The translations under genes were made by a program, and so were the position numbers. A stretch of 5,010 nt of DNA. Origin: JBHIBA01 sp046758845 (GTDB lineage: Bacteria > UBA8248 > JACPRG01 > G963555815). Positions 1-5,010 of the stretch are shown in pieces. Where the stretch lies: assembly GCA_046758845.1 (NCBI GenBank), contig JBHIBA010000335.1, positions 1 to 5,010 on the forward strand, in the 5' to 3' direction. The notes beneath the pieces are model-generated. The model searched no databases, had not been told where the DNA came from, and was given only the letters and a program-made list of their open reading frames with translations. Numbering within the stretch: position 1 is the stretch's first letter; every line of letters begins with the position of its first letter.

Positions 1-30
1 GAGGCCGCCTTTTGGCGGCCTCGCTCTTTT
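1..30. terminator. GC-rich hairpin, probable rho-independent (possibly bidirectional) terminator
   Basis: A perfect 9-bp inverted repeat (gaggccgcc / ggcggcctc, 1-9 and 14-22) encloses a TTTT loop. On the plus strand it is followed by gctctttt, a short interrupted U-tract. On the minus strand the stem is preceded by AAAAGAGC, and the bases after it lie outside the window. It sits about 210 bases past the stop of the Mo-subunit gene with no gene between, so it is a plausible terminator for that operon, for a convergent gene beyond the left edge, or for both. Only one flank is visible, so the direction is not settled. Confidence 0.65.
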
Positions 31-233
31 CGCGAATCAAAAGTTTTGCTGGGGGGGGGCGAGGGGACAGACGCACCGCGTCAGGTTTCTGCTCTTGCGT
101 GCTTGGTGAATCACCTCTCGGAGGGTGTGCGCCAAAGACGCTCGGCTTGAGCAAACTCGGCTCCAACCGCAGTCCGGCCGGCACGCCAGTGCCCAAAAAG
201 GCCCCCCTGGCAAATTCTTATGAGAAATTCCCC
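23..233. other. Non-coding region downstream of the molybdenum hydroxylase operon
   Basis: This is a 211-base stretch between the Mo-subunit stop codon and the hairpin at the left edge. I see no convincing gene: the plus-strand reading frame across it has no Shine-Dalgarno site and runs on into the antisense of the Mo-subunit gene. It contains a run of nine G at 51-59, the near-palindrome caaaagttttg at 38-48, and a weak long-loop inverted repeat gccag/ctggc (185-189 and 207-211). None of these clearly indicates a function. It probably forms the 3' untranslated region of the operon mRNA. Confidence 0.5.
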
Positions 234-2549
234 CTACGCCACAGCGGTTTCCGATTCCATGCAGCTCAGGACGTACTCCGGCGTCAGCGGGATCTTTTGG
301 AACCGCACGCCCGTGGCGTCGCTCACGGCGTTGACGACCGCCGCGGCCGTCGCCACCACCGGCGCCTCGCCGATCCCTTTCGTCCCCATTGCTCCCTGAT
401 CGGCCTGGCTTTCGACAATGATCGTGTCAAACTCCGGGATGTCCGGCGCCAGGGGGACCTTGTAGTCCAGGAAGCTCGGGTTCTGCAAGTGTCCCCGGTC
501 GTCGAAGAACATCTGCTCGGTCAGACCCATGCCCAGGGACTGGATGGATCCGCCCTCGATCTGCCCCTCCACTCCGATGGGGTTGAGGGCGAACCCCACG
601 TCGGCGGCTGAGACGATCTTCAAGACCTTGACGTGACCCGTTTCCCGATCCACCTCCACCTCCGCGGCCTGTGCCACGAAGCCCGGCTGTCCGAAGGCCT
701 GAAGGGACAGAGCGACCTCGACCCCCTCGCCCGCCTGCCAGGGCGCGCCGTTATAGGAGCCGTTGCCCAGGATGGGCCCCGCGAACCCCGGCCTGCCGGC
801 CGTCGCGCAAAGCACGCCGATCGGGATGGCCTTTTCCGGCGCGCTCCGGACGAACACCTTGCCGTCCCTGAGGTCCACCTCATCGGCGTTGGCCTCGAGC
901 ATCCGGGCCCCCCGCTCCCGAAGTTGTCCCTTCACCTCCTCCAGCGCCGCGCCGACCGCCCGGACGTGGTTGTAGGTGGAGCGGCTCCCAACCGTACCGT
1001 AATCCCAAGGCCCCGTTTCGGTGTCGCCCGAGGAGATGTAGATCTTCTCCACGTCCACGCCCAGCTCATCGGAGATGTAGATGGGAAGGCCACCGTACAC
1101 GTTCCCCGTGCCGTGCTCCACAAACCCTGTAATGACGCTGACCGTGCCATCTTCGTTCAGCTTGACCGTGGCCGATGAGCCCATCCCGATGAGGGTGGCG
1201 AACCAGCCGACGGCCACGCCGACGCCCCGGCCCTCGGGCCGCTCCTTCGACCAGCCGAGGGACTCTTTGACTTTTTGCAGGGCCTCCTTCAGGCCGACGC
1301 CCCCCAACTCCTGCCCGGAGGGACCTTTGTCGCCGGGGCCGACGCAGTTCTTCATCCGGAAATCAATCCGGTCCATGCCGATGGCGTCGGCCAGGTGGTC
1401 GGTGTGGGCCTCGATGGCGAAAGTCCCCTGGGGTCCGCCGGGTCCCCGGACGAGAGAGAAGCTCGGCAGGTTGGTGAAGGCGGCAATGGTCTCCACCAGC
1501 AGGTTGGAGATCTTGTAAGGCGCACCGGCGACATGGGACACCAGCGAGACCATGATGGGCGCCAGCATCACGCTGTGGCCGGTGTTCATCACGACCCGGG
1601 CGTGCCTGGCCACGAGGGTCCCGTCGTTCTTCACGCCCGACTTCACGTAAATCTTCATGGGATGCCGGGGCTGGGTGATGGCGAACTCCTCTTCCCGGCT
1701 CATGACGTATCTGACCGGACGGCCGGTCTTCAGGGCCACGGCCGCAACCATCGGCTCGACCCAGACCTGACACTTGGAGCCGAAGCCTCCGCCGACCGTG
1801 GGGGCGATCACCCGGACCTTGGCGAGCGGAAGGTGAAGGCCGTGGGCCACCAGCTCGCGCACCCCGAAGGGGGCCTGTGTGGAGGACCAGACCGTCACGC
1901 CGTCGCCGCCCGGGGCAGGCTGGGCCACAACGCCGTGGGTCTCGATGGGAGAACCCTGGGACGCAGGGATCTCGAAATCATCCTCCAGAACGTGGTCCGC
2001 TTCGGCGAACCCCTTTTCGACATCTCCCTTCTTGATTCTCCCTTTCCAACAGACGTTGCGGCCCGTCATCATCTTGAAGGGTTCGGCCGCCGGAGGGATG
2101 GTCTCATAGGAATGATATTCCTCGTGAATTTCGGCTGCGTCCTCCTTAATGGCTTCTTCGGCCGAGAGGACGGCGGGCAGCTCCTCGTACTCGACCTTCA
2201 CGAGGCCGACGGCCCGCTGGGCGCTTTCCAGGTCCTCCGCCGCCACCGCGGCCACGATGTCACCCACGTACCGCACCTTCTCCTTGGCGAAAAGCCGCTG
2301 GTCCATGACGATCTCGCCGATGCGCACGTCGGGGACGTCTTTGTGCGTGACGATGGCCGCCACCCCGGGAAGGGCCTCGGCCTTGGAGGTATCGATGGAT
2401 TTGATGCGGGCGTGCGGAACGGGGGATTTCACAAAACGCACCTGGGTCATCCGGGGCAGCTTCAGGTCGCCCAGATACTCGGCCCTGCCCAGGGCCTTCT
2501 CCCGGCCGTCCAGCCGGGCAACCCTCGTCCCGATGGAAGCTTGCGCCAT
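234..2549 (-). CDS. Molybdenum hydroxylase, large molybdopterin-binding catalytic subunit (xanthine dehydrogenase/CoxL superfamily)
   Basis: This 771-residue catalytic subunit has the usual length for the family (about 750-800). The N-terminal a/b hammerhead domain (about 15-130) is followed by the two Mo-cofactor domains. Visible motifs are GGGFG at 253-257, VRGPGGPQ at 367-374 with Arg368 matching bovine xanthine dehydrogenase Arg880, VEHGTG at 477-482, the SGDTETGPWDYGTVGSRST stretch at 507-525, EGQIEGG at 661-667, and GIGEAP at 725-730. Glu728 in the last is the expected catalytic base (bovine Glu1261). The CoxL loop with its active-site Cys is absent, so this is not aerobic CO dehydrogenase. 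Position 260 is Cys where bovine XDH has Glu802, and Thr481 replaces the Gln of the common GQG motif. There is no signal peptide, so it is probably cytoplasmic. The ATG start is supported by GAGGAG seven bases upstream. It is the last gene of the operon. Family assignment is firm; the substrate is unknown. Confidence 0.95.
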   Translation of the reverse strand: MAQASIGTRVARLDGREKALGRAEYLGDLKLPRMTQVRFVKSPVPHARIKSIDTSKAEALPGVAAIVTHKDVPDVRIGEIVMDQRLFAKEKVRYVGDIVAAVAAEDLESAQRAVGLVKVEYEELPAVLSAEEAIKEDAAEIHEEYHSYETIPPAAEPFKMMTGRNVCWKGRIKKGDVEKGFAEADHVLEDDFEIPASQGSPIETHGVVAQPAPGGDGVTVWSSTQAPFGVRELVAHGLHLPLAKVRVIAPTVGGGFGSKCQVWVEPMVAAVALKTGRPVRYVMSREEEFAITQPRHPMKIYVKSGVKNDGTLVARHARVVMNTGHSVMLAPIMVSLVSHVAGAPYKISNLLVETIAAFTNLPSFSLVRGPGGPQGTFAIEAHTDHLADAIGMDRIDFRMKNCVGPGDKGPSGQELGGVGLKEALQKVKESLGWSKERPEGRGVGVAVGWFATLIGMGSSATVKLNEDGTVSVITGFVEHGTGNVYGGLPIYISDELGVDVEKIYISSGDTETGPWDYGTVGSRSTYNHVRAVGAALEEVKGQLRERGARMLEANADEVDLRDGKVFVRSAPEKAIPIGVLCATAGRPGFAGPILGNGSYNGAPWQAGEGVEVALSLQAFGQPGFVAQAAEVEVDRETGHVKVLKIVSAADVGFALNPIGVEGQIEGGSIQSLGMGLTEQMFFDDRGHLQNPSFLDYKVPLAPDIPEFDTIIVESQADQGAMGTKGIGEAPVVATAAAVVNAVSDATGVRFQKIPLTPEYVLSCMESETAVA

Positions 2550-2556
2550 GATCTCA

Positions 2557-2562
2557 CTCCTC
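2557..2562 (-). promoter_or_regulatory. Ribosome binding site of the Mo-subunit gene
   Basis: GAGGAG on the minus strand lies seven bases before the ATG at 2549, supporting that start. Translation reinitiates here after a 61-base gap from the 2Fe-2S subunit stop codon. Confidence 0.8.
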
Positions 2563-2572
2563 GCGTGATTGC

Positions 2573-2594
2573 GGCGCGGGTCCGGCCCGGCGCC
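2573..2594 (-). other. GC-rich stem-loop in the gap between the 2Fe-2S and Mo-subunit genes
   Basis: ggcgcggg (2573-2580) can pair with cccggcgcc (2586-2594) with one bulged base, leaving a 5-base loop. It lies within the 61-base gap between the two genes, upstream of the Mo-subunit ribosome binding site. No U-tract follows on the minus strand, so it is unlikely to be a strong terminator. An mRNA-stability or partial-attenuation role is possible but speculative. In DNA this GC-rich, a stem of this size can also arise by chance. Confidence 0.35.
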
Positions 2595-2610
2595 GAAAAC
2601 CGTCTCTCCG

Positions 2611-3075
2611 TCAGCCTGCCATTTCCTCCGCTGCTGCCTTCACCGACTGGAAGATTTTGACGTAGCCGGTGCAGCGGCAGAGGTTACCCGCCAGGGCCTC
2701 GCGGATCTCCGAGTCGCTGGGTCTGGGGTTGGCCCGAAGGAGCGCGTCGGCGGACATCAGCATTCCCGGTATGCAGAAACCGCACTGAATGCCGCCATTG
2801 TTGACGAAGGCCCTCTGGAGGGGACTCATCTCTCCGTTCTCGGCCAGCCCCTCGACGGTGCGTATTTCCCTTCCTTCGGCGTCGGCCGCCAGGATCAAAC
2901 AGGCGTTGACCGCCCGCCCGTCCACCTGGATGGTGCAGGCCCCGCAGTCTCCTTCGCCGCAGCCCTCTTTGGTCCCGGTGAAGTCGAGCCGGTCCCGCAG
3001 GGCGTCCAGCAGGGTCTCATCGGGCCGAACCGAGATGCGCTGTGATTTTCCGTTGACGTTGAGCGTGCATTCCAT
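2611..3075 (-). CDS. Molybdenum hydroxylase, small 2Fe-2S electron-transfer subunit (CoxS/HcrC type)
   Basis: This 154-residue protein carries the two [2Fe-2S] clusters that link the Mo centre to FAD. The N-terminal plant-ferredoxin-like domain (about 1-75) has Cys39, Cys44, Cys47 and Cys59 in the CGEGDCGAC...C pattern. The C-terminal all-helical domain (about 80-150) has Cys98 and Cys101 in QCGFCIPGM, and Cys133 and Cys135 in CRCTGY. All eight ligands are present and the length is typical (about 150-170), so the protein looks complete and functional. Gln97 just before Cys98 is the residue usually near the pterin cofactor. I chose the ATG at 3075 because AGGAG sits eight bases upstream. A GTG three bases earlier is possible but would leave only a 5-base spacing. 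The same frame is open further upstream but overlaps the FAD-subunit gene, so that extension is not real. The gap from the FAD-subunit stop is 14 bases, indicating co-transcription. Confidence 0.95.
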   Translation of the reverse strand: MECTLNVNGKSQRISVRPDETLLDALRDRLDFTGTKEGCGEGDCGACTIQVDGRAVNACLILAADAEGREIRTVEGLAENGEMSPLQRAFVNNGGIQCGFCIPGMLMSADALLRANPRPSDSEIREALAGNLCRCTGYVKIFQSVKAAAEEMAG

Positions 3076-3083
3076 CACCGGCT

Positions 3084-3089
3084 CTCCTC
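3084..3089 (-). promoter_or_regulatory. Ribosome binding site of the 2Fe-2S subunit gene
   Basis: GAGGAG on the minus strand directly follows the FAD-subunit stop codon (3092-3090) and is eight bases before the ATG at 3075. It decides that start over the much longer upstream open frame and over the GTG at 3078. Stop codon, Shine-Dalgarno site and start fit within about 20 bases, which suggests translational coupling. Confidence 0.8.
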
Positions 3090-3944
3090 TCACAACCCCG
3101 CGGCTCGCGCGAGCGCCCGGCGGGTCAGGACGGCGACCATCTTTTTCCGATACTCGGCGGATGCCCGGATATCCGTGATGGGCTTGCTCTCTTTGGCAGC
3201 GGCCTCCCCGGCCTTTGCAAAGACCTCCGCCGAGGGGGCCTTTCCCTCTGCGGCCCCCGCCGCGGACTCGGCCAACATCGGAGTCGGGGCCACGGCCCCC
3301 AGGGCGACGCGCACGCCCGTACATTTGCCGTTCGCCCGGGTCAAAGAGGCGGCCACGCTCACCATGGCGATCTCCATGGCGCTTCGGACGCCCAGTTTGA
3401 GATAGCTGGCCCCCGAGCCCTCGGCCGGGCTGGGGACCCGGATCTCCGACAGGATTTCATCCTCGGCCAGGACGGTCTTGTTGGGCGCCTTGAAGAACTC
3501 CGGGAGGGGGACCGTCCGCTCGCCCTTCGGACCGAAGAGGACCACGGAGGCGTCCAGCGTCAGGAGGGGCGGCGCGAAGTCGGCCGAAGGGGCCGCGTGG
3601 CAGAGGTTGCCGGCCACCGAGGCGGCATTGCGGACGGGGGGACCCGCGAGGGTCTTCGCCGTCTCCATGAGAACCGGATAATGCCGCTGGACAGCCTCGT
3701 TCTCCATCAGCTCGGAATGGGTCACCAGCGCCCCGATCCGCAAGCCGTTCCTGGAGCTGTAAGAGAGATTCCGAAGACCCTTCACACGGTTGAGGCTGAC
3801 GAGGACCTCCGGCTGCACCTTTCCAGCGCGCATCAGGACGATGAGGTCCGTCCCCCCGGCCAGCACCTTGGCCTTCCCCTTGTGCCGGGCCAGGAGGGAA
3901 ACCGCCTCCTTTTTGGTGGCCGGCCGAAATAACTCCTTCACCAC
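3090..3944 (-). CDS. Molybdenum hydroxylase, medium FAD-binding subunit (CoxM/HcrB type)
   Basis: This 284-residue protein is the flavin subunit that passes electrons from the iron-sulfur subunit to the final acceptor. The N-terminal FAD-binding domain (about 1-170) shows the pyrophosphate-binding AGGTDL at 29-34, IGALVTHSEL at 70-79, and the second flavin motif NAASVAGNLCHAAPSAD at 106-122, equivalent to the usual RNxATIGGNxxxASPAGD. The C-terminal domain (about 175-284) has the characteristic YLKLGVRSAMEIAMVSVA at 181-198 and the conserved ending DIRASAEYRKKM at 258-269. Length matches CoxM-type subunits (about 280-300). Only two cysteines are present (115 and 208), so the extra [4Fe-4S] cluster of 4-hydroxybenzoyl-CoA reductase HcrB is absent. 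The start is a GTG preceded by a strong GAGGAGG eight bases upstream; a second GTG follows immediately. This is the first gene of the three-gene operon. The electron acceptor cannot be inferred with confidence. Confidence 0.94.
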   Translation of the reverse strand: MVKELFRPATKKEAVSLLARHKGKAKVLAGGTDLIVLMRAGKVQPEVLVSLNRVKGLRNLSYSSRNGLRIGALVTHSELMENEAVQRHYPVLMETAKTLAGPPVRNAASVAGNLCHAAPSADFAPPLLTLDASVVLFGPKGERTVPLPEFFKAPNKTVLAEDEILSEIRVPSPAEGSGASYLKLGVRSAMEIAMVSVAASLTRANGKCTGVRVALGAVAPTPMLAESAAGAAEGKAPSAEVFAKAGEAAAKESKPITDIRASAEYRKKMVAVLTRRALARAAGL

Positions 3945-4016
3945 GGCAGGAACCTCCTCTTTTCTATCCTTCAGGAAAGGCGCTTGAATGACTAACAGGA
4001 GCGCTGAATTGTTGAT
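3945..4016 (-). promoter_or_regulatory. Leader / probable promoter region of the molybdenum hydroxylase operon
   Basis: These roughly 70 bases separate the inverted-repeat element from the first operon gene and are visibly more A+T-rich than the coding DNA around them. I could not identify a convincing sigma-70 -35/-10 pair. TGTTAGTCAT on the minus strand (3999-3990) only loosely resembles an extended -10. Two direct copies of a short motif (gcgcttgaat at 3980 and gcgctgaat at 4001) start 21 bases apart, about two helical turns. That spacing could suit a regulator site but may be coincidence. Confidence 0.35.
3953..3959 (-). promoter_or_regulatory. Strong ribosome binding site setting a GTG start
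   Basis: GAGGAGG on the minus strand lies eight bases before the GTG at 3944. The second GTG, three bases later, would have an 11-base spacing, so the first is preferred. This is the strongest Shine-Dalgarno match in the operon, as expected for its first gene. Confidence 0.8.
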
Positions 4017-4135
4017 CTGTCATCTCTGAGTGCGGGTCATTGGCCCGCACGAAGAATCCGCGAAGCGTCCCGAACAGAAGTGAGGGATCTCGGAGACCCT
4101 TCGCGCGAGTCGATGACTCTCGCTCAGGGCGACAG
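4017..4135. repeat. Nested imperfect inverted repeat, MITE/REP-like intergenic element
   Basis: The outer arms ctgtcatctctgag (4017-4030) and ctcagggcgacag (4123-4135) are imperfect inverted repeats. Further in, gcacgaagaatcc (about 4047-4059) pairs imperfectly with gagacccttcgcgc (about 4093-4106). Each arm carries its own small hairpin between these blocks: gtgcggg/cccgcac (4030-4036 and 4044-4050, perfect 7 bp), and gagtc/gactc (4107-4111 and 4115-4119), extended by gcg/cgc after one mismatch. The whole could fold into a cruciform with side hairpins. It contains no gene. The CTGAG...CGAAGAATCC plus CTTCG...CTCAGG...GACAG layout resembles dispersed intergenic repeats I recall from other high-GC bacteria (a GTCATTCTGAG-type family), but I cannot confirm that here. 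Confidence 0.6.
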
Positions 4136-4142
4136 GACTGTC
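4131..4142. repeat. Short palindrome gacag-ga-ctgtc overlapping the end of the inverted-repeat element
   Basis: A 5-bp perfect inverted repeat with a 2-base centre overlaps the right outer arm of the larger element and lies 25 bases past the FrhB-like stop codon. It may be part of the element boundary or a minor hairpin in the FrhB transcript's 3' end. There is no U-tract, so it is not a classical terminator. Confidence 0.3.
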
Positions 4143-4167
4143 AATGATTTAGTGCTCTCCTCGATAA

Positions 4168-5010
4168 CTAAGAGGCCGCCGGGGCCACCGGCCGGGTCCG
4201 CAGAATCACCTCGCCGTCCAGGGGCTCCCGGGGCATGCCGCGCAACTGGGTTCCTTGCGGGACGCGCTTGGTCTGCCTGGTGGACAGTATATTCAAAATC
4301 TTCAGGGATTTCTGGAATTCTTCGATTGACTTGACCTCGACCATCCCGGACTCGACCACCCGGTTCCAGATCTCCTCCCCCTTGGGCGTGCGCGTTACGA
4401 CGATGGTCCACCCTCTGGCGCCGACGCCGCCGCAGGCGATGTCCGCCAGCTCCGCCGAGAAATCGCCGCAGTGGTGGCACTCGGGCCGGCCGTACTTCGT
4501 CGCGCATTCCTTCAGGTTGATCTCCACCACCTCATCGTCCTTTTTGTAGACCAGGACCTTGGCCTTGACGTTGAATTTCACGACGTCTGCGAGGGGGATT
4601 CCAAGCTCGCCCTGGATCTTGTCCACCATCAGGCCTTCGTAGTTGAAAACCTCCGTGCAGAATAGCCCGATGTTCAAGGCGACCCGGCGGGCGAACCCTT
4701 TCATAAACCCTTCCTGTTTCTCGACGATCTTAGGCTTCTTGTTCGGCGTCTTGATGAAGCTCGGGTCGCAAAGCTCCATCTTCCGCACGGGCGTGATCTG
4801 ACAGGGCACCCCCACGAACCCCACCTTTTTGAGGTCCTTCTTCTTGACTTCCTCCAGGCCCAGGTTGTTGGCGACGTAGGTGTACCAGGATTTGGCCGTC
4901 CGGCGCAGGTCCTCCGGAGAGGTCACCACCGTAGGGGCCGGCTGGCAGGCGAGCTTCCCGTCCAGGGAGGAGACCACCGCCCCGTCGATGACGCCCTCCC
5001 GCATGGCCCA
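4168..5010 (-). CDS. FrhB-family protein (coenzyme F420 hydrogenase/dehydrogenase beta subunit-like), 3' part only
   Basis: The visible 280 codons are the C-terminal part. The frame stays open to the window edge (Trp-Ala precede the first visible Met at 5004), and the sequence there is mid-domain, so the true start lies outside. Diagnostic motifs, numbered from the first visible codon, are GVPCQ at 67-71, IGLFCTEVF at 114-122, and the C-terminal cluster region with Cys169, Cys178, Cys181 and Cys193 around ECHHCGDFSAELADIACGG. FrhB-type proteins hold FAD and [4Fe-4S] clusters and exchange electrons with coenzyme F420 or, in bacterial paralogs, with ferredoxin or other carriers. The N-terminal ferredoxin-like part, if present, is not visible. 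The last 35 or so residues form a basic, Pro/Arg-rich tail ending PVAPAAS that I do not recognise. The gene points the same way as the Mo hydroxylase operon but is separated by 223 bases and a repeat element, so co-transcription is uncertain. Whether it uses F420 cannot be told. Confidence 0.85.
   Translation of the reverse strand, partial: WAMREGVIDGAVVSSLDGKLACQPAPTVVTSPEDLRRTAKSWYTYVANNLGLEEVKKKDLKKVGFVGVPCQITPVRKMELCDPSFIKTPNKKPKIVEKQEGFMKGFARRVALNIGLFCTEVFNYEGLMVDKIQGELGIPLADVVKFNVKAKVLVYKKDDEVVEINLKECATKYGRPECHHCGDFSAELADIACGGVGARGWTIVVTRTPKGEEIWNRVVESGMVEVKSIEEFQKSLKILNILSTRQTKRVPQGTQLRGMPREPLDGEVILRTRPVAPAAS

Noticed and set aside
51..59. Run of nine G as a possible phase-variation tract
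   Set aside because: It lies in a non-coding stretch downstream of the operon and upstream of no visible gene or promoter, so slippage would have no evident effect.
12..611. A 199-codon plus-strand open frame covering the left non-coding region
   Set aside because: Its second half is antisense to the Mo-subunit gene, its start lies within the terminator hairpin, and the composition is low-complexity with no domain or Shine-Dalgarno site.
1275..2660. A 461-codon open frame on the plus strand opposite the Mo-subunit gene
   Set aside because: It is antisense to a gene with full family motifs. Its translation is rich in His, Gly, Arg and Asp with no recognisable domain, and it has no clear ribosome binding site. 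Long antisense frames are expected in high-GC DNA.
3076..3324. An upstream extension of the 2Fe-2S subunit to a Met at 3324
   Set aside because: It would overlap the FAD-subunit gene by over 200 bases and encode a Gly/Arg-rich stretch foreign to the family. The ATG at 3075 has a good ribosome binding site and gives the standard family length.
234..3944. Aerobic carbon monoxide dehydrogenase (coxMSL)
   Set aside because: The gene order matches, but the large subunit lacks the Cys-containing Mo-Cu active-site loop of form I CoxL and has SLVRGPGGPQ there instead. The cox name is therefore not used.
4030..4050. gtgcggg/cccgcac hairpin as a stand-alone rho-independent terminator
   Set aside because: No U-tract follows on either strand; it is better explained as one side hairpin of the larger inverted-repeat element.
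4138..4144. TTGACA on the minus strand (4144-4139) as a -35 box for the Mo hydroxylase operon
   Set aside because: No acceptable -10 hexamer lies 16-18 bases downstream, the site is about 200 bases from the first gene, and the repeat element lies between them.
1..5010. CRISPR array, tRNA, rRNA, insertion sequence or phage genes
   Set aside because: I saw no regularly spaced repeats, tRNA-like cloverleaf, rRNA signature, transposase motif or phage protein in the window.

Overview
The window is high-GC bacterial DNA, roughly 60% G+C by eye. All four recognisable genes lie on the minus strand, have Shine-Dalgarno sites and are tightly packed. The sequence does not fix the taxon. A bacterial three-subunit molybdenum hydroxylase beside an F420-hydrogenase-beta-type flavo/iron-sulfur protein would fit an anaerobe or facultative anaerobe, for example a Desulfobacterota-like lineage, but that is inference.

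Reading in the direction of transcription (right to left): (1) 5010-4168 is the 3' part of an FrhB-family gene (coenzyme F420 hydrogenase/dehydrogenase beta subunit), whose start lies beyond the window. (2) 4167-3945 is a 223-base gap. It holds a roughly 120-base nested inverted repeat that looks like a small non-coding repetitive (MITE/REP-like) element, then the leader of the next operon. (3) 3944-234 is an intact operon for a xanthine dehydrogenase/CO dehydrogenase-superfamily molybdenum hydroxylase, in the order FAD subunit (3944-3090), 2Fe-2S subunit (3075-2611) and molybdopterin catalytic subunit (2549-234). (4) 233-1 is non-coding and ends in a perfect 9-bp GC-rich hairpin, probably a transcription terminator.

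The three operon products should form a cytoplasmic (LMS)2-type enzyme. The substrate would be hydroxylated (or reduced) at the Mo centre, with electrons passing through two [2Fe-2S] clusters to FAD. The substrate cannot be read from the sequence. The Cys-containing Mo-Cu active-site loop of CoxL is absent, so this is not aerobic CO dehydrogenase. The FAD subunit lacks the extra [4Fe-4S] insertion of 4-hydroxybenzoyl-CoA reductase. The catalytic Glu and substrate-pocket Arg are conserved, but two other pocket positions differ from xanthine dehydrogenase. I found no clearly new system. The points most worth a second look are the inverted-repeat element, the pocket substitutions, and the possible electron-transfer link between the FrhB-like protein and the Mo hydroxylase.
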